A stretch of DNA of 62,480 nt. Source: Lingula anatina. Taxonomy: Eukaryota > Brachiopoda > Lingulata > Lingulida > Lingulidae. The stretch lies in contig NW_019774036.1 in NCBI RefSeq assembly GCF_001039355.2, positions 421,205-483,684 on the forward strand. Reading direction: 5' to 3'. This document shows, in pieces, positions 46,301-57,700 of the stretch. The position numbers and the translations under genes are program-made. Each line of letters opens with the position of its first letter. Position 1 is the stretch's first letter. A model generated the notes under the pieces. The model ran no database searches. It saw nothing but the letters and a program-made list of their open reading frames with translations, and was not told the origin of the DNA.

Positions 46301-47311
46301 CGCCAGTGTTTGCGGAATTATGGGAACGTTAAGGTATTCATTTTTATTCCTTCCAACTCCTTATCTTCTTGGCGAGTTATTTACCACATAGCGTCGACTC
46401 GACGTCGGAAATGTCGTAGAAATTACGCTGTACGTAATAAAGACCGCCATCCGCACAAAGAAAGCGTCTCATAAATGCTGTAACTAACACCTGTTCGGCT
46501 TCTAAATACAATTTAGATAGTAGATGGTTAATTGAACAAAGTTTACACATGGCTGTTTACCAGTAGATTCAACCAAACAGTGGACGAAGTGATAAGGAGA
46601 ATGAAATATTGATAAAGAGACTTAAAATTTTAGACCGATTTTTGGGCTAAAGTAATTGTGTTAGACCATCTCCCTGACGCCCAGGTTCACGTTCAATGAT
46701 TTTTGTACAAAGCCGATTTTCTTTTTCCCTTCAGATCAATCCCGAGCTCAGAGAGGGCAGTCGGGATATCCGTCCAGTGGATTCTTCTAAGGAGTTTTGG
46801 TAGGAGTTGACTTTTGTCGTTTCCAACTGATCAAACAATATTCCTCTTTGAAAATTATCGTCACATCAAATTGCCTGTATAAGAAACTCTTTTTGGTGAG
46901 ATTTTGTTTGAATGAGTCCATTTCATGCATATTTCCCTCAGATGGAAATACTTTCTGTATAATAATGGCAGCTATGGTACACAAACATATCCACTATTTT
47001 GTTCAAGACGCTACTTTCGTTACTTTTTTCTTTCAGGTTTTATCCCCGGTGGCATTGCATTCGGGCATTTCTTCGATAAAACATGTCTTCTGTGGCAGAC
47101 GACATGCGATGAATCAACAACCAGTGCTTGCCTCTTTTACGACAACTGGTCGCTAGGTGTGCACATGTTGATAGTCTGCGGTGTGTTAAAGACAACGTCT
47201 CTGTTATTCGTCACGCTGGCATGGAAGCTTTATAAACCACCACTGCCGCCAGATTTCAATTACGACAATGGTCAGGCGGTCAATGAAGAGACAGACAACA
47301 CTCGCTTGTGA
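37361..47311 (+). CDS. solute carrier organic anion transporter (OATP-2), 10 exons, complete
   Basis: Second SLCO/SLC21 transporter, 672 aa, predicted 12 membrane spans. Exons: 37361-37474, 37879-38413, 38911-39016, 39969-40090, 40391-40672, 41155-41353, 45135-45279, 46158-46333, 46735-46799, 47037-47311; all GT-AG and phase-consistent. Family evidence: FQLTSTQTGIISSSYDMGT after TM1, a signature variant NAWLGAWWIGY (about 260-270, lacking the usual DxRW start), GAVAIPGAVGGTVAGGI, a Kazal-like loop in exon 7 (CNTDCGCSDLQYNPIC..CHAGC) and a terminal GFIPGGIAFG segment. Exon 2 corresponds to exons 2-4 of OATP-1, and exon 5 to its exons 7 and 8. The ATG at 37361 is chosen because a strong acceptor at 37347 excludes the in-frame ATG at 37313. 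Substrate unknown. Confidence 0.93.
39031..39297. mobile_element. 267-bp CAGGGGCGGAT-family element (long subfamily), perfect 5-bp TSD
   Basis: The left end CAGTGGCGTATTTAG and right end CTGGATCCGCCCCTG are flanked by CATCA on both sides (39026-39030, 39298-39302). It begins 15 bases after the exon 3 end of OATP-2. The interior holds a G run and a GATCCACCGCC motif. Confidence 0.88.
41362..41531. mobile_element. 170-bp CAGGGGCGGAT-family MITE beside an exon
   Basis: Ends CAGGGGCGGATTGAGG and CTGGATCCGCCCCTG; flanks ATATG and ATATA (4 of 5 matching). It is the reverse orientation of 15935-16101. It starts 9 bases after the end of OATP-2 exon 6, leaving the donor GTAATATG intact. Confidence 0.88.
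41641..41850 (+). mobile_element. truncated long-subfamily CAGGGGCGGAT element
   Basis: Starts CAGGGGCGGATCCAGGTTTA and shares TTTGGTACGATTTAGAACTA with 44376-44653. No right terminus is seen. It lies in OATP-2 intron 6. Confidence 0.65.
43440..43795 (+). repeat. 157-bp tandem repeat, about 2.3 copies, in OATP-2 intron 6
   Basis: Units beginning CCTTTGATTGAC start at 43532 and 43689, with a partial unit before them. Each unit carries TTTGATTG..CAATCAAA and GATTGGCAGGTTATATAAAC, ending ACAAACGTCAATCA. The rest of the 3.8-kb intron is AT-rich DNA and MITEs. Confidence 0.85.
44376..44653. mobile_element. long-subfamily CAGGGGCGGAT element (278 bp)
   Basis: Starts CAGGGGCGGATCCAGGATTA and ends near AAATCCGCCACCG. 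Its interior GGTTTGGGGCCTGCTTAACG also occurs, reversed, beside the gap at 26355-26430. Confidence 0.75.
45361..45582. mobile_element. 222-bp MITE with CCCCTTTACACTGGACGGCG termini
   Basis: The left end CCCCTTTACACTGGACGGCG is mirrored by CGCCGTCCAGTGTAAAGGGG at the right. A second, inner GGACGCCG motif repeats near the right end. It lies in OATP-2 intron 7, about 80 bases after exon 7. A decayed copy is at 2513. Confidence 0.85.
45820..46121. mobile_element. CAGGCCTACCC-family MITE, left tip deleted
   Basis: The right arm ends GTTGGGTAGGCCTG at 46121. The left arm starts within the family at ACCGAATGATCCCG, having lost about 32 bases. The right flank is TTTTTCAG and the bases before the truncated left arm are TTTTTCA, which may preserve an 8-bp hAT-type target duplication. 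It ends 36 bases before OATP-2 exon 8. Confidence 0.75.
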
Positions 47312-47978
47312 TACATGTCGTGCTCTCCAAAAACATGTGATCACCATGAATTTCCTTTTTTAGGACATTCTGTTTTTTATTTATGTATACTGACAGAGAA
47401 AGGCATCTTCTTCACGCCATATGTGACATTTTATAAGCAGTATTTTACTTAACATACAGTACATATCGGCGGAGCAGGCCTGAAGATTGCATTTCATTAT
47501 TTTTAGCATTTCGTATTTTTATGCATTCCACATACATTGTAACATATGCTAAAAGCAAAATACCTATATGTTTATGTCAATACTTTTACAAATGAAAATA
47601 CAATGAATAACATTTTTTTAAAAACGTTTTGAGTTATGACTAATACAAACTTATACAGAGTCATAATTTGATGGACGGATGATTATATCAAAGTGGCAAA
47701 GTGTAGGATCTTTAACAGGTGCGAAGTACAAAAGCTTATTCTTGTTTAATCTATTTGAGGACAAGCTATACTTTCTGATCATAATTTTGATTTTTGATCA
47801 TACATTATGCACCTAAAATCGGTTGTTAGGGCGACTACGTCCTAGCTGTAACTGCCATTTTCTTTGAACCCGAAGACAAGGAAATGTCCAATAGGGGTTG
47901 GTTAAAATACTACCTAAACCGACAAAGTTACGTAAAAAATCTACAGTAGAATTTTCATGCTCTGTATCACTTTGGAGT
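47312..47978. other. OATP-2 3' UTR and flank
   Basis: AT-rich; no canonical AATAAA is obvious close to the stop. No other gene recognised. Confidence 0.4.
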
Positions 47979-48149
47979 CGGTGTGACAGGCATGGTAGTC
48001 CTAGGAATGGTAGTCCAGGGTTCCAATATGATTATTTCAGATTAGGGTTAGTCGGAGTATTGGGATAAATATATGGAACGAATGTCACCTGTACAGAGAA
48101 ATGGGGAACGGACTACGGTTCCTAGCAGACTACCATTTCTGTCACACTA
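47979..48149. mobile_element. 171-bp MITE with CGGTGTGACA termini
   Basis: Left end CGGTGTGACAGGCATGGTAG, right end CTACCATTTCTGTCACACTA; imperfect inverted repeats. The interior GGGTTAGTCGGAGTATTGGG matches 8026-8208, and a diverged internal fragment (GGTTAGGGTTAGCC..ACCTGTACAAATGAATGGGA) lies at about 59425-59520. Confidence 0.78.
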
Positions 48150-49868
48150 GAACAATTCTGAGAGTTACAGTGTACTTAAAATTTGCTTCATGCGCACAAG
48201 CCTCGAAAACCAAGTATCAGTGAATCGTGGAGATTGAATCTAGTCCACACGAAGTCACCCGTCAGTCCAGGCTGCTAAAGTGGACTATGAGACAATTGTC
48301 TTATGTCGTTTAACGAACGATTGATCCAAAACTAATGTAGTTGACACAGGTGCTGAGGTACTGAATGTCCTGGTTAAAGTGTGCATTGGCCGGTACTGCA
48401 AATATTCCTAAAATGTCAAAGCATCTGCAAGAGGGGGCGGCGGTTTTGCATGACATTGTTATATTTACTTTGACCAAAACAAACGTGTAACTGTAAGAAT
48501 AAAATGTTTTCTTCCTCGCTTTTTCAACTACCTTTAAATAAATTTCATTTTAAAAATGAAGAATGGATTGCCTGTCAATTTGCACTAAAATGATAATAAC
48601 GGCGAAGCCTACGGAGGTAAGGTATAATCCGTGCGTGTTCATGTAGCAGGTTCCGGTTGCGTCCCATCCCTCTCATGTCAGCCTCATGTCAGCTGAGGTT
48701 TGAGTGGCAGTGGTTGGGGCTACGTCTCACGTCCAGCAGTGCCCCTTTACCAAACTGACAGGTAGCAGCCTACAGTTACCTGGGGTATATTGGGTTGTTG
48801 GTTCGTTAATTCAAAGATAATAATAATAATAATAATAATTATAATAATATTTAGTATTAATATGGATGCAATATAAGTCATCACTTTGAAACATTTGCAG
48901 GTATACTAAAATAATTATTTTTAAGCAGTTAAATAAAATGCTGGAGCTCATCACTTTGTTCCAATTACAAGCGCTCCAGTCGGTGAAGGGGCGTCCCGTT
49001 CATTTATTGAATTATCCAGCACGTATACTTATATCAGTTTTAGAATGTAACATTACAGACCGAGACCCCAGCTAACCGAAGACAAATTGCACATACATAA
49101 TTTTTCTTTGTCTATTGAATATCTCTGCCAAACGCTCATAGGATTAAAAAGCTCAGACGCGGCGTTTATCTCATACACGCACACAGAAAGTGCAGCGTCA
49201 GCTGTTACACTAACCAGCAAGGTGAAAGTGATATCCACCAGAGATTCAGTTTTCACATTCGAGCTGCTGAAATGCTTTTTTGGCTCAATTCCGCTAGATT
49301 TTAATTTCTTATTCTTATGTCAAACACTCCAATTCTCCATCTTATAACATCCCTACAACATTACTACCCGCATCGACACGCGCTCTCTTTGGAAGTTTGC
49401 CGCAACGAACTTTGGTCATGATTGGCGTGATGATGTACCAAACAACAATGCACTGCTGCGTTTATGCACAAAATGTAATACATAATAGAATATCCATATT
49501 TCATTACAGTTAACTTAATTTTTTATAAAAGCTGTCTCAAATATCTTATAGATATGAGTAGGCCTAAGTACGGGATGTCTAATCTGTCTTTGACCAGGTT
49601 AGGTTTTCTATAGTTCTTATATCGACCAATGTTTTAGTTGAGACACGCAAACCGATATCCAACTTCATGTAAAATAAAGTTGCTGTTATTTCTCCTTGCA
49701 TGTTTCTGGATATTCAACCCCCCCGCCCCACCTCCCCGCCTCAAACTGCCCGTTGATTCCTGCACTCCAGGAGACGAGGAGGTACATGTACGTGAAGTGT
49801 ACTGTCTATTTTATTCACAGTGGTCTCAGCAGCAATGCAGTTATAGAATACCAGCGAAACTGTTGGTG
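48150..49868. other. intergenic, no gene recognised
   Basis: Unique AT-rich DNA, with an (AAT)n run at 48823-48848. An exon-like segment near 49771-49868 is noted in the findings. Confidence 0.4.
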
Positions 49869-49998
49869 TATCCTCTAGAAAGGTGGCAGATTATATAGGG
49901 AAAAACGGAAAAATCCAAACCAAAATGACTGTCTCTTTATCTAGAGACATATCTGTGAATATCTGTGAAAAATCAATCTGTCGCCCTGATAGAGGGCA
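49869..49998. mobile_element. 130-bp TACCCTCTACC-family MITE, diverged
   Basis: Left end TATCCTCTAGAAAGGTGGCA and right end CTGTCGCCCTGATAGAGGGCA. The interior has ATCTGTGAATATCTGTGAAA. The flanks CTGTTGGTG (49860-49868) and CTGCTGGTC (49999-50007) match at 7 of 9, supporting a 9-bp target duplication. Confidence 0.82.
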
Positions 49999-50859
49999 CT
50001 GCTGGTCAGCTGTACTTTGAAGTAAGTTAAACATCAGGACACGATCATGACCCACTTTTAATAGCTGTATTCCTGCCAAACAAGTTCCAACATTAACGAC
50101 CATCAAACGCTTTAGTCTATATCACTGCACACTGAAGAGGGCGACATATTACAATGCTTTGTTGAACGTCGTAAAATTCAATAGAAATCGTCAACTCAGT
50201 TGCAATTTGATGACTCTGCTGTTAGTAACTGACATCTTTTACATCAATTTTCAAGCAATGTGGTTTTCATAACAGACAATTAACAATTCAGAAAAAGATT
50301 AAACTACCGTAAAGACATATTTATATTGATGCAATCTATGAAAAATAGGTTTAAGTCCTTTCATAAGATTTTACATAAGCAAATATAATGTTCTTATATT
50401 CGTTAATTTAAGGTCTCACAAAACATGTTAGGATATAGACTTATACTGACAGATGGCGTCATCATCATTACTAAATAATAAGCGATGAAATTATCTCCCA
50501 TTTTTTACCAAAAAGAAATGGAAATAATCCATCAATCCATAACATTTGGTGTTGGAGGATATTTGCATTTAGGGATTCATTTAATAAAAATAATTATAGA
50601 TTTTGACTGATTACATGATATACCCAGGAATCTGGGCGCGTCGAGAATTCTATGAAAAGGATTTTAGATTTTGACTCCCACTAACATCGCTGCCCGACAA
50701 GATATATAAAATTCTATCCCGCAGAATTATAAAGAACTCAGTCACTTATAAAATGTCCAGCGTAGACTTTAGAGGCTGGAGCTTGGCATGATTTTCTGTT
50801 CAATTTTGGACGCAGTGAGCGTGACTCAGGTAGACGACATTTACCCATTCTATTCCCAG

Positions 50860-50958
50860 TGTGTACATTACAGGAATGGCCAGACTCCGTCCATCCAGGC
50901 CCGCTACCTATGGCCGTGGTCGTCAATCTGGTACGCCACATTTCCGTTCTACAACTAA
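50860..50958 (+). other. possible terminal exon of an unidentified gene
   Basis: After a good acceptor (TTCTATTCCCAG) a GC-rich third-position frame CVHYRNGQTPSIQARYLW... runs 32 codons to TAA at 50956-50958. Another frame in the same segment is also open until the MITE at 50974. No donor-linked upstream exon was identified and I do not recognise the peptide. Confidence 0.2.
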
Positions 50959-50973
50959 CTCACAGCCAGTGTA

Positions 50974-51356
50974 CAGTGGCGGATTTAGAGGGGGGGGNNN
51001 NNNNNNNNNNNNNNNNNNNNNNNNNNNNNNNNNNNNNNNNNNNNNNNNNNNNNNNNNNNNNNNNNNNNNNNNNNNNNNNNNNNNNNNNNNNNNNNNNNNN
51101 NNNNNNNNNNNNNNNNNNNNNNNNNNNNNNNNNNNNNNNNNNNNNNNNNNNNNNNNNNNNNNNNNNNNNNNNNNNNNNNNNNNNNNNNNNNNNNNNNNNN
51201 NNNNNNNNNNTTTTGAAATTAGAATTTTGACAAGCTGGATCATAGTTCTAAACCGTATCATATGGTACCGCTCGCCCTCTAAAATACCAGAGGAGGGGGG
51301 GGACGGCTTCGCATCCGCGAACCCCCCCCCTTCAATTAGTCCTGGATCCGCCCCTG
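50974..51356. mobile_element. long-subfamily CAGGGGCGGAT element around a 213-N gap
   Basis: Left end CAGTGGCGGATTTAGAG, right end CTGGATCCGCCCCTG; flanks GTGTA and GTCTA (4 of 5). The gap is 50998-51210 after a G run. The interior AGAATTTTGACAAGCTGGAT is shared with other long-subfamily copies. Confidence 0.8.
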
Positions 51357-54300
51357 GTCTATAATTTCGAATAGTACATAGCTGTTGTGTTGTATTTTAA
51401 CAAATATCTGTCATATTTTGTCCACCCAATATGTTGTGATCTGCTTGCTTTGGAAAAAGATTATTCTTACTTTATCATGGATATATTGTACAATAAAATA
51501 AAATAAAATAAAATAAATCAAAAAAGAATAAAATAAAAATAAAATAAAATAACCCAAACAAAATAAAACACCTGGGTAAATTATCCCAAGGAAATCTTTT
51601 ATTTGAATTCCGTATTAAATTTAATTCTTGTGTTTCATTTCCCTAACAGACGGGATACTAGGCCTGCATGTGGTGTACGACTGAGATGACAGCTCCACCT
51701 ACAGTACCTTGTGTGTGAATGTCACCTTGTAGCTAGCAATATCCATAGCTCTCATTTTCAGGCCATTTTTATGTGCATCTGTATCGGAATGCAATGTATG
51801 GAGTGTATACACACAGTAAAACCGTTATCCTGCCCGCGGCAAGAACTCATACACACCGTTGTCTTTGACCTCAGCACTGGCCCTGTTTTTATTACACGTT
51901 CCTGTGGATCAATATGTCACAGGTGTGCTCAGTTTGGCAGTGAATTTGGGAATTTTTCATATCATGTCTACTTTCGGGACTGGGTTTTGGTGGTGCCGAT
52001 GAGAAATGTGTCGAGTAATGAAACAAATTTTGTCCCCCTGTTTTTGGAGAATTTTGAAAGAATTTCAAAGTATACTCACTGGAAATATTACCTGCTTTTA
52101 AAATAGTCTTATATCTTGTTTGGATAAAAAAAAAAACACACTTGGAGGACAATTCCGACTACCAGACTTGCTACGTGGCTGGCGATTCCGTGCCCAAGTC
52201 TATTCTTTCCACGGGTTTTGATAAACATAAGTAATGAATGAGCCTTTAATCCTACTAAATTTCATTCACCAGTGCGTCTAATATCTTTTCGGTCTAGTTA
52301 ACGTTTTATTTAGATTGCTGTATTAGTGACACAGGCAGGAGAGCCCATGGACCTTACCCCCCCCCCCTTTCCACCCTAGTATTTATCATTGCCCCTACCC
52401 AGAAGGAACAAGAATGCTGTTTTGTGTGCTGTATCATTGCCCAGTTGATATACCTTCCTTGGCAATTCTTGAACAGGAAACGGGAGCACGGAAATAAAAG
52501 TTTCTCTTTTTCACTATCCATGAACCAACCGCCTTTGGTCTGTCCTATTACTCAGGAGGCCATACCCAGTGCAGACCACCCAGTGGCGCCACCTACAGGT
52601 ATGCACATAGTCATTGACAATAGAAACACGAAACGATAAAATAAAAGCCGATCGGCCTATCATCTGGCAATAAACAAGTACAGTTGGGAATTGTACTTGA
52701 GAGGAATATACCACCTGATTTATTATCTACCGAGGGCATCAACAACGGGATCAAATATGTGATTAAATAATTAAAGATAAGTCATGTGTTCTATTCTTCT
52801 CTGATTAGACACGACGAAAATACATAGAGAATGATAATGTCCTCTGTCCAGAAATGTGCAGCTATGTCACAATGAGTTTGGCGCATACAGACTACGTGTA
52901 GACTCGGGTATGATAATAATAGACAGCAATTACATGTATATCAATTGTCAACGTTTTATTCTACACCCTTTAGAAGATATTTTTAAAAAACCGTGACTAG
53001 AAAGCCTTTTATTTGAACAATTTACTGTGCTCCTCACCTCTTAATTCTAGTACCTAAGCGTACCTCTAACCAAAAGCAAATATGTATGCCCAGCGTTTTC
53101 AACAGTCACCCGAAAGCGTGTCCTAGAATGGCGATTTGGTTTCTTTCTTTCTATGACAATTTATATAATCCTACACATATTCAATTAAGATGATTTTCAC
53201 AAACCATTCTTACAACGACAGAACGCTTCTCTTGACTAGTATGCGTCTCCACATTCCCTGTAATAACTATTAATGTCAAATTTACATACCGAGGCAGCAG
53301 TAATACCACTACACAGCAAACTATCAATATTATCATAACAATCGTATGAATTTCAATGAAAACATTTGGATTGTACATGTATATGACAATAAACCTTCCC
53401 AAGGTAACAGGGCCAAGGGAAAGGTTTGCCTCCAACGGTAACTGACTCATTCTATGGCGCTGCTTCCTCCCTTATCTAATCGCCTTCAGGTACAAGTCTA
53501 AAAGCCAGTTCATTCCCCAATAATAATAATAATAATAATAATGATATTGTCGGTCAACCTGCTCACATATTGCGAAAAATGCTGTGTGTCTAAGCTGCAG
53601 GAAGCAACTGACACAGAAAAAAAGACCCAGAAGAACGTCTAAGAGCTGGAGAGGTTCACATAATAATAATAATTATTATAATAATAAGGTTTATTCAATA
53701 AAAATCCAAATGAGCAGTATACAATGTTGTCACCTCTGAAAAAACAGAAGACAATAATCGACTTAAGTATTTTACAAGCATTTCTAAAAATATAAGTTTG
53801 TGAAATACTAATTATTCCAAAGAAATTTTAAAAGATTTTATGTTCTTTGCCTCCTTGCCAGCTTAATCCAAACCTTTCTAGCATATAGTTCGTATATCCG
53901 TGGCGGCTTTTCCTGATGAGACTTAAAAAGACCGTCTCGCCCATCACCTTATTCATTCTCTAATACTTTCAATACTTTTGTCAACTGATGCTAATAGTGC
54001 AGCCAGCACAATTTACGACCAATCTTCGGTCGGGAATCAAGAACTGTGTGAACTGGCGTCACAATTTAACGACACCAAACTTCACGTTAGCGTACTGCAG
54101 CTCATCACGTATGCAACCTACAGCGGGTCGTAAACCGTTAACCCACCACACTCGCACCCTCTCAGGCCTACGTGTCTCATCGAAATGAGATCAATTTTAC
54201 AGTTATGCGTGGCCCGACTCGCCCTACCTCGGCGATAAAGAGAAGGAATCCGACCCCAGACAGCCTCTTCCGCACTTGAGCTAGAGACGTTCAACACGTA

Positions 54301-54738
54301 GCCTGAAACAGCGGAAAGTCGACTAGGCGAATATTTAGACTGCTTTCCTTGTTCGTGATTTGAAGCCTCTCCAGTTAGGCTCAACTAAGTAGACTAGATA
54401 GCACCTAAAAAGGTCCATTTTGTGTATGCATTGGTGATGTAAAGGCATTAACCAACTTTACCCTTTTAATGTCAGTCAAGTTTGAGACAATCAAAAGAGA
54501 AAATCGGGTGGACTCAGATATCAGCCGTTCACTTCAGTTCTAGGTGGTGTGAGGAACGGTGCGGAACCAGTGGCACGCTCCCAGATCTAGGCGGAGGGAG
54601 CATTTCAATCTGACTCAGCGCTTAGTTGGCACCGTCTTATTAAACTTAGGAATCAGATAATACTGCTTATTGGGAGGACTAGAATCACCAGAGACCAGAG
54701 AGAAAGTAGTCGTATCGAAAAGAGAACACGTCTTCACA
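51357..54738. other. intergenic upstream of the LU-domain gene
   Basis: Contains an (AATAA)n tract at 51490-51555, AAT runs near 53521 and 53660, and two short splice-like segments (acceptor at 51649; acceptor about 52556 with donor GTATGC about 52600) whose frames are too short to judge. The last ~200 bases before 54739 are the promoter and 5' UTR region of the LU gene; no TATA box is evident. Confidence 0.4.
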
Positions 54739-57700
54739 ATGCCAGGATTAGCGGCACCGGCTGGTGTCCTTGTCTTCATCCTTATCTTCACTGCTCCATC
54801 CTTTGGACAAACTAGTAAGTAATGGCCGTAGTTGCAACCGTTTGAAGATTTAATCTTTTTTTCTGGACGGTGATAATACGTTGTTTTGTTTCACTCACAC
54901 CTGCTTCAGTGTACAAAGTAGATAACATTCGTTTAATATTCGTGAATAACATTCGTGAATAACTTCGGCAAGACCAATAGCTGTTGTAGTCTCATGGCTA
55001 TGACAGATAGTACTGTGAAAGCAGCAATATGGTCGTTTATTCAAGCTTTATTTTATATGAATTTTATCTTTGCCTTGATTTATCAGCCCAGTAATATAAA
55101 ATCTAGCGAGGATGATAACATTCAAGTTTACTTTTATTTATTTATTTATTTACTGATAAGCCGTGACGCCCAAACGCACGCCTGGTGTGAAATAAATGGC
55201 TTTTATCTGTTCCATTTTACTGCGCCTTGCCACCGGCAGAATCCAGCCGGAAGCACACGGCATGGTGACGATGTATATTGCATTGTGTTCAATATATATT
55301 CGAGTAGCTTTTTCAGTTGCGTTCCTCGTGAAAATTGAAAACCGCCTATTTCTGTCGTCTGAGTATGCCCCATTTGTTACATTATAAATAGTTGTTCGGC
55401 CATTTTGAAAAACGGTTTTGATTTACCTTATTTGGCAGTAACGTGTCATCCATGTATTCTCTATCCACCTATGACTAGTTTGATATCATTCCCAGATATC
55501 AGTTTTTTAAAAGTCACTGGGAAGTTAAACACTTTAAAGTAACATCCAACTGAAAAAACTCAATGTGAATAACTTTTCGTTCAGTGCCAATTGTCAGTTT
55601 AACTGCGGAATAGTGAATTGTGCTCATACAAGGATTTATACTGCTATTAGTTTGCTGTGTTAGTATATATAAATATTTTAAAACTTACTGGCAATGGAAA
55701 TCACACCGATTTTTCCAATTCAATTTTTACATTTCGAAGAAAAATTATGTAAGCACCTATTGGCAATGGCTTATGTCCGTAATGTAGGCTATGAGGTAGA
55801 CACTAGGAAAAGTGCGGTATTAACAACGTGTTGCAACAACACAAGGCTTCTATGGCCGCCAGTTTGACTTTGAAATGCGCTTGTTGGAAGGAAATTGGGG
55901 TAGTTATATAAAAATCACATAAAACTGGCCTTTCATGCATAAAATAACCCCTTTTTAGTAAATATTTCAATGTCAAGACTCAAAATTTTCAACACTTTTA
56001 TTCGACGTTTTGTTTACGTTTTTTGTGGACTAAGTACAGAGGCAGAATTTAAGGACAGCGATTTCAGGTATGGGAAAACATCGGGATGAACTGCCAAACT
56101 GCTTCAGGCACCTCACCCGGGGCCACTGCAGCACCCTCGTCTGATCTCACTTCCATAATTACCGGAGCGCACGCTCTTTAGATTGAAAAGTGGGAAAAAA
56201 TCCTACACATACAGAAATGAGCGGAAATGCAATAATTGTGTTTTAGCGGCACCTCGTAAAAATTGTGGGATTAATATTGTTATTTATTCGGTTACCATTC
56301 ACTTCTCTGTGCTTACTTTATTATACATTTTATGCGGATTTTAACGATGATTTTAGTATCTGCGCCACAAATTTCATATTGACATATTTGGCAGCTTTGG
56401 TGGCTTGCTCCACAAGTTGTTGAAAAACACTCAGTATAACATCCAGACGCTCAGGACCAAAGATAGAGCGTTAGTAGAACCCCATTTTAGGAAAAATATC
56501 ATAAGAAATAATTCCACTTGTAGGTCTTAGTATGTCACCATATATAACCACAATGCTAACATAGCAAGAGCGAACCACTTCTTTAACTAAGCATTCAATG
56601 GATGTAGAAAGAAGTTTACAGTTTATACACCAGAGGCGTCTGGGGACAGCGTACAGTATAGATATGAATACTGCTCATTATACAATAATAAAGACAGTAA
56701 CATGAGATTCTAAAAACTATAACATTGCAAATAACAGATTTCAGTTGCACAGATTTTGGTTTGTGGATGCAGTACGGTCTTTCATGTTCATAGAACATTA
56801 AGCTCTGGAACTTCACAAGTGCAAAAATTCAAAATGAAAATGAATTTGCCCACTCACCAAGGTGCACAAAACTTTCGATATTATCTGGGAGAGATTATTT
56901 TGTAATAATTTTCCATTTCTACCAAGTCACTAGTTCACAGAGTGCATGTTTATTTCTAAGTGGGCGGTATCCCTGTGTTCCGCCTACCTGCCTGTTGCAA
57001 TTTTTAGTTGGTGAGGACGAAACCAAGATCTCATGAGTGTCGGACATTGTTATTTACCAAAAGCTGTACCCATAGGTTTAAAAAACATTTTAAATATCTT
57101 ATAGACATGAAGTAATTTTACTGGATAGGTGTTGTTAATTTATAGACACTGTTACACACCTTTAATACGTGAATAAATTATGTGGCTATATTACATTTGG
57201 ATAGCATTGAACACACATTTATGTCGGCAAGGCTTCATTTGTCTAACTCATATAAAGTCAAGTGACGTATACATAGACAGTTTTTGTAGCTTCAGGATAA
57301 TTGGAATCGGTTCCATTTGCATTTGTTTCATATTGTGTTTACACCGGGACACTCCGTATGTACTTTTTTGTCAGTCACTGTACCATTTCCTCACGTGGAT
57401 TCTGCGTCCTATAAGGGACATAAGGTAGCGCTAACAGACCCATCTTCATTTATTTCATGTCCAGTGTCTGTCCATCTTCAATCGTTTACAATGAGCATGC
57501 CTAGCTGGCTGTTTTAATTATGTCTGATTACTTAGGCTCTTTATTTATTTATTATCATTATTATTATTTTATTTTATTTTATTTTTGGCTGTTTCGAACA
57601 TTACACAAATACAAAGAAATGGCCACAAGATGTGAGAGAAGCTCACATCCCCACCAACCGGTGATAAGCTGATTTGGGGCAATTCATCCTCTATTTCTTC

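Noticed and set aside
50859-51364. Frames of 112-167 codons across the third gap
   Set aside because: Crosses 213 N bases inside a CAGGGGCGGAT element; only the first ~33 codons on the plus strand are kept as a weak exon candidate.
51711-52106. 131-codon frame
   Set aside because: AT-rich composition, no signal, no recognisable domain, and no splice context; it looks like untranslated sequence.
53540-53660. Possible LINE-derived coding fragment
   Set aside because: A short GC-balanced piece between AAT runs with interrupted frames; too short to assign.
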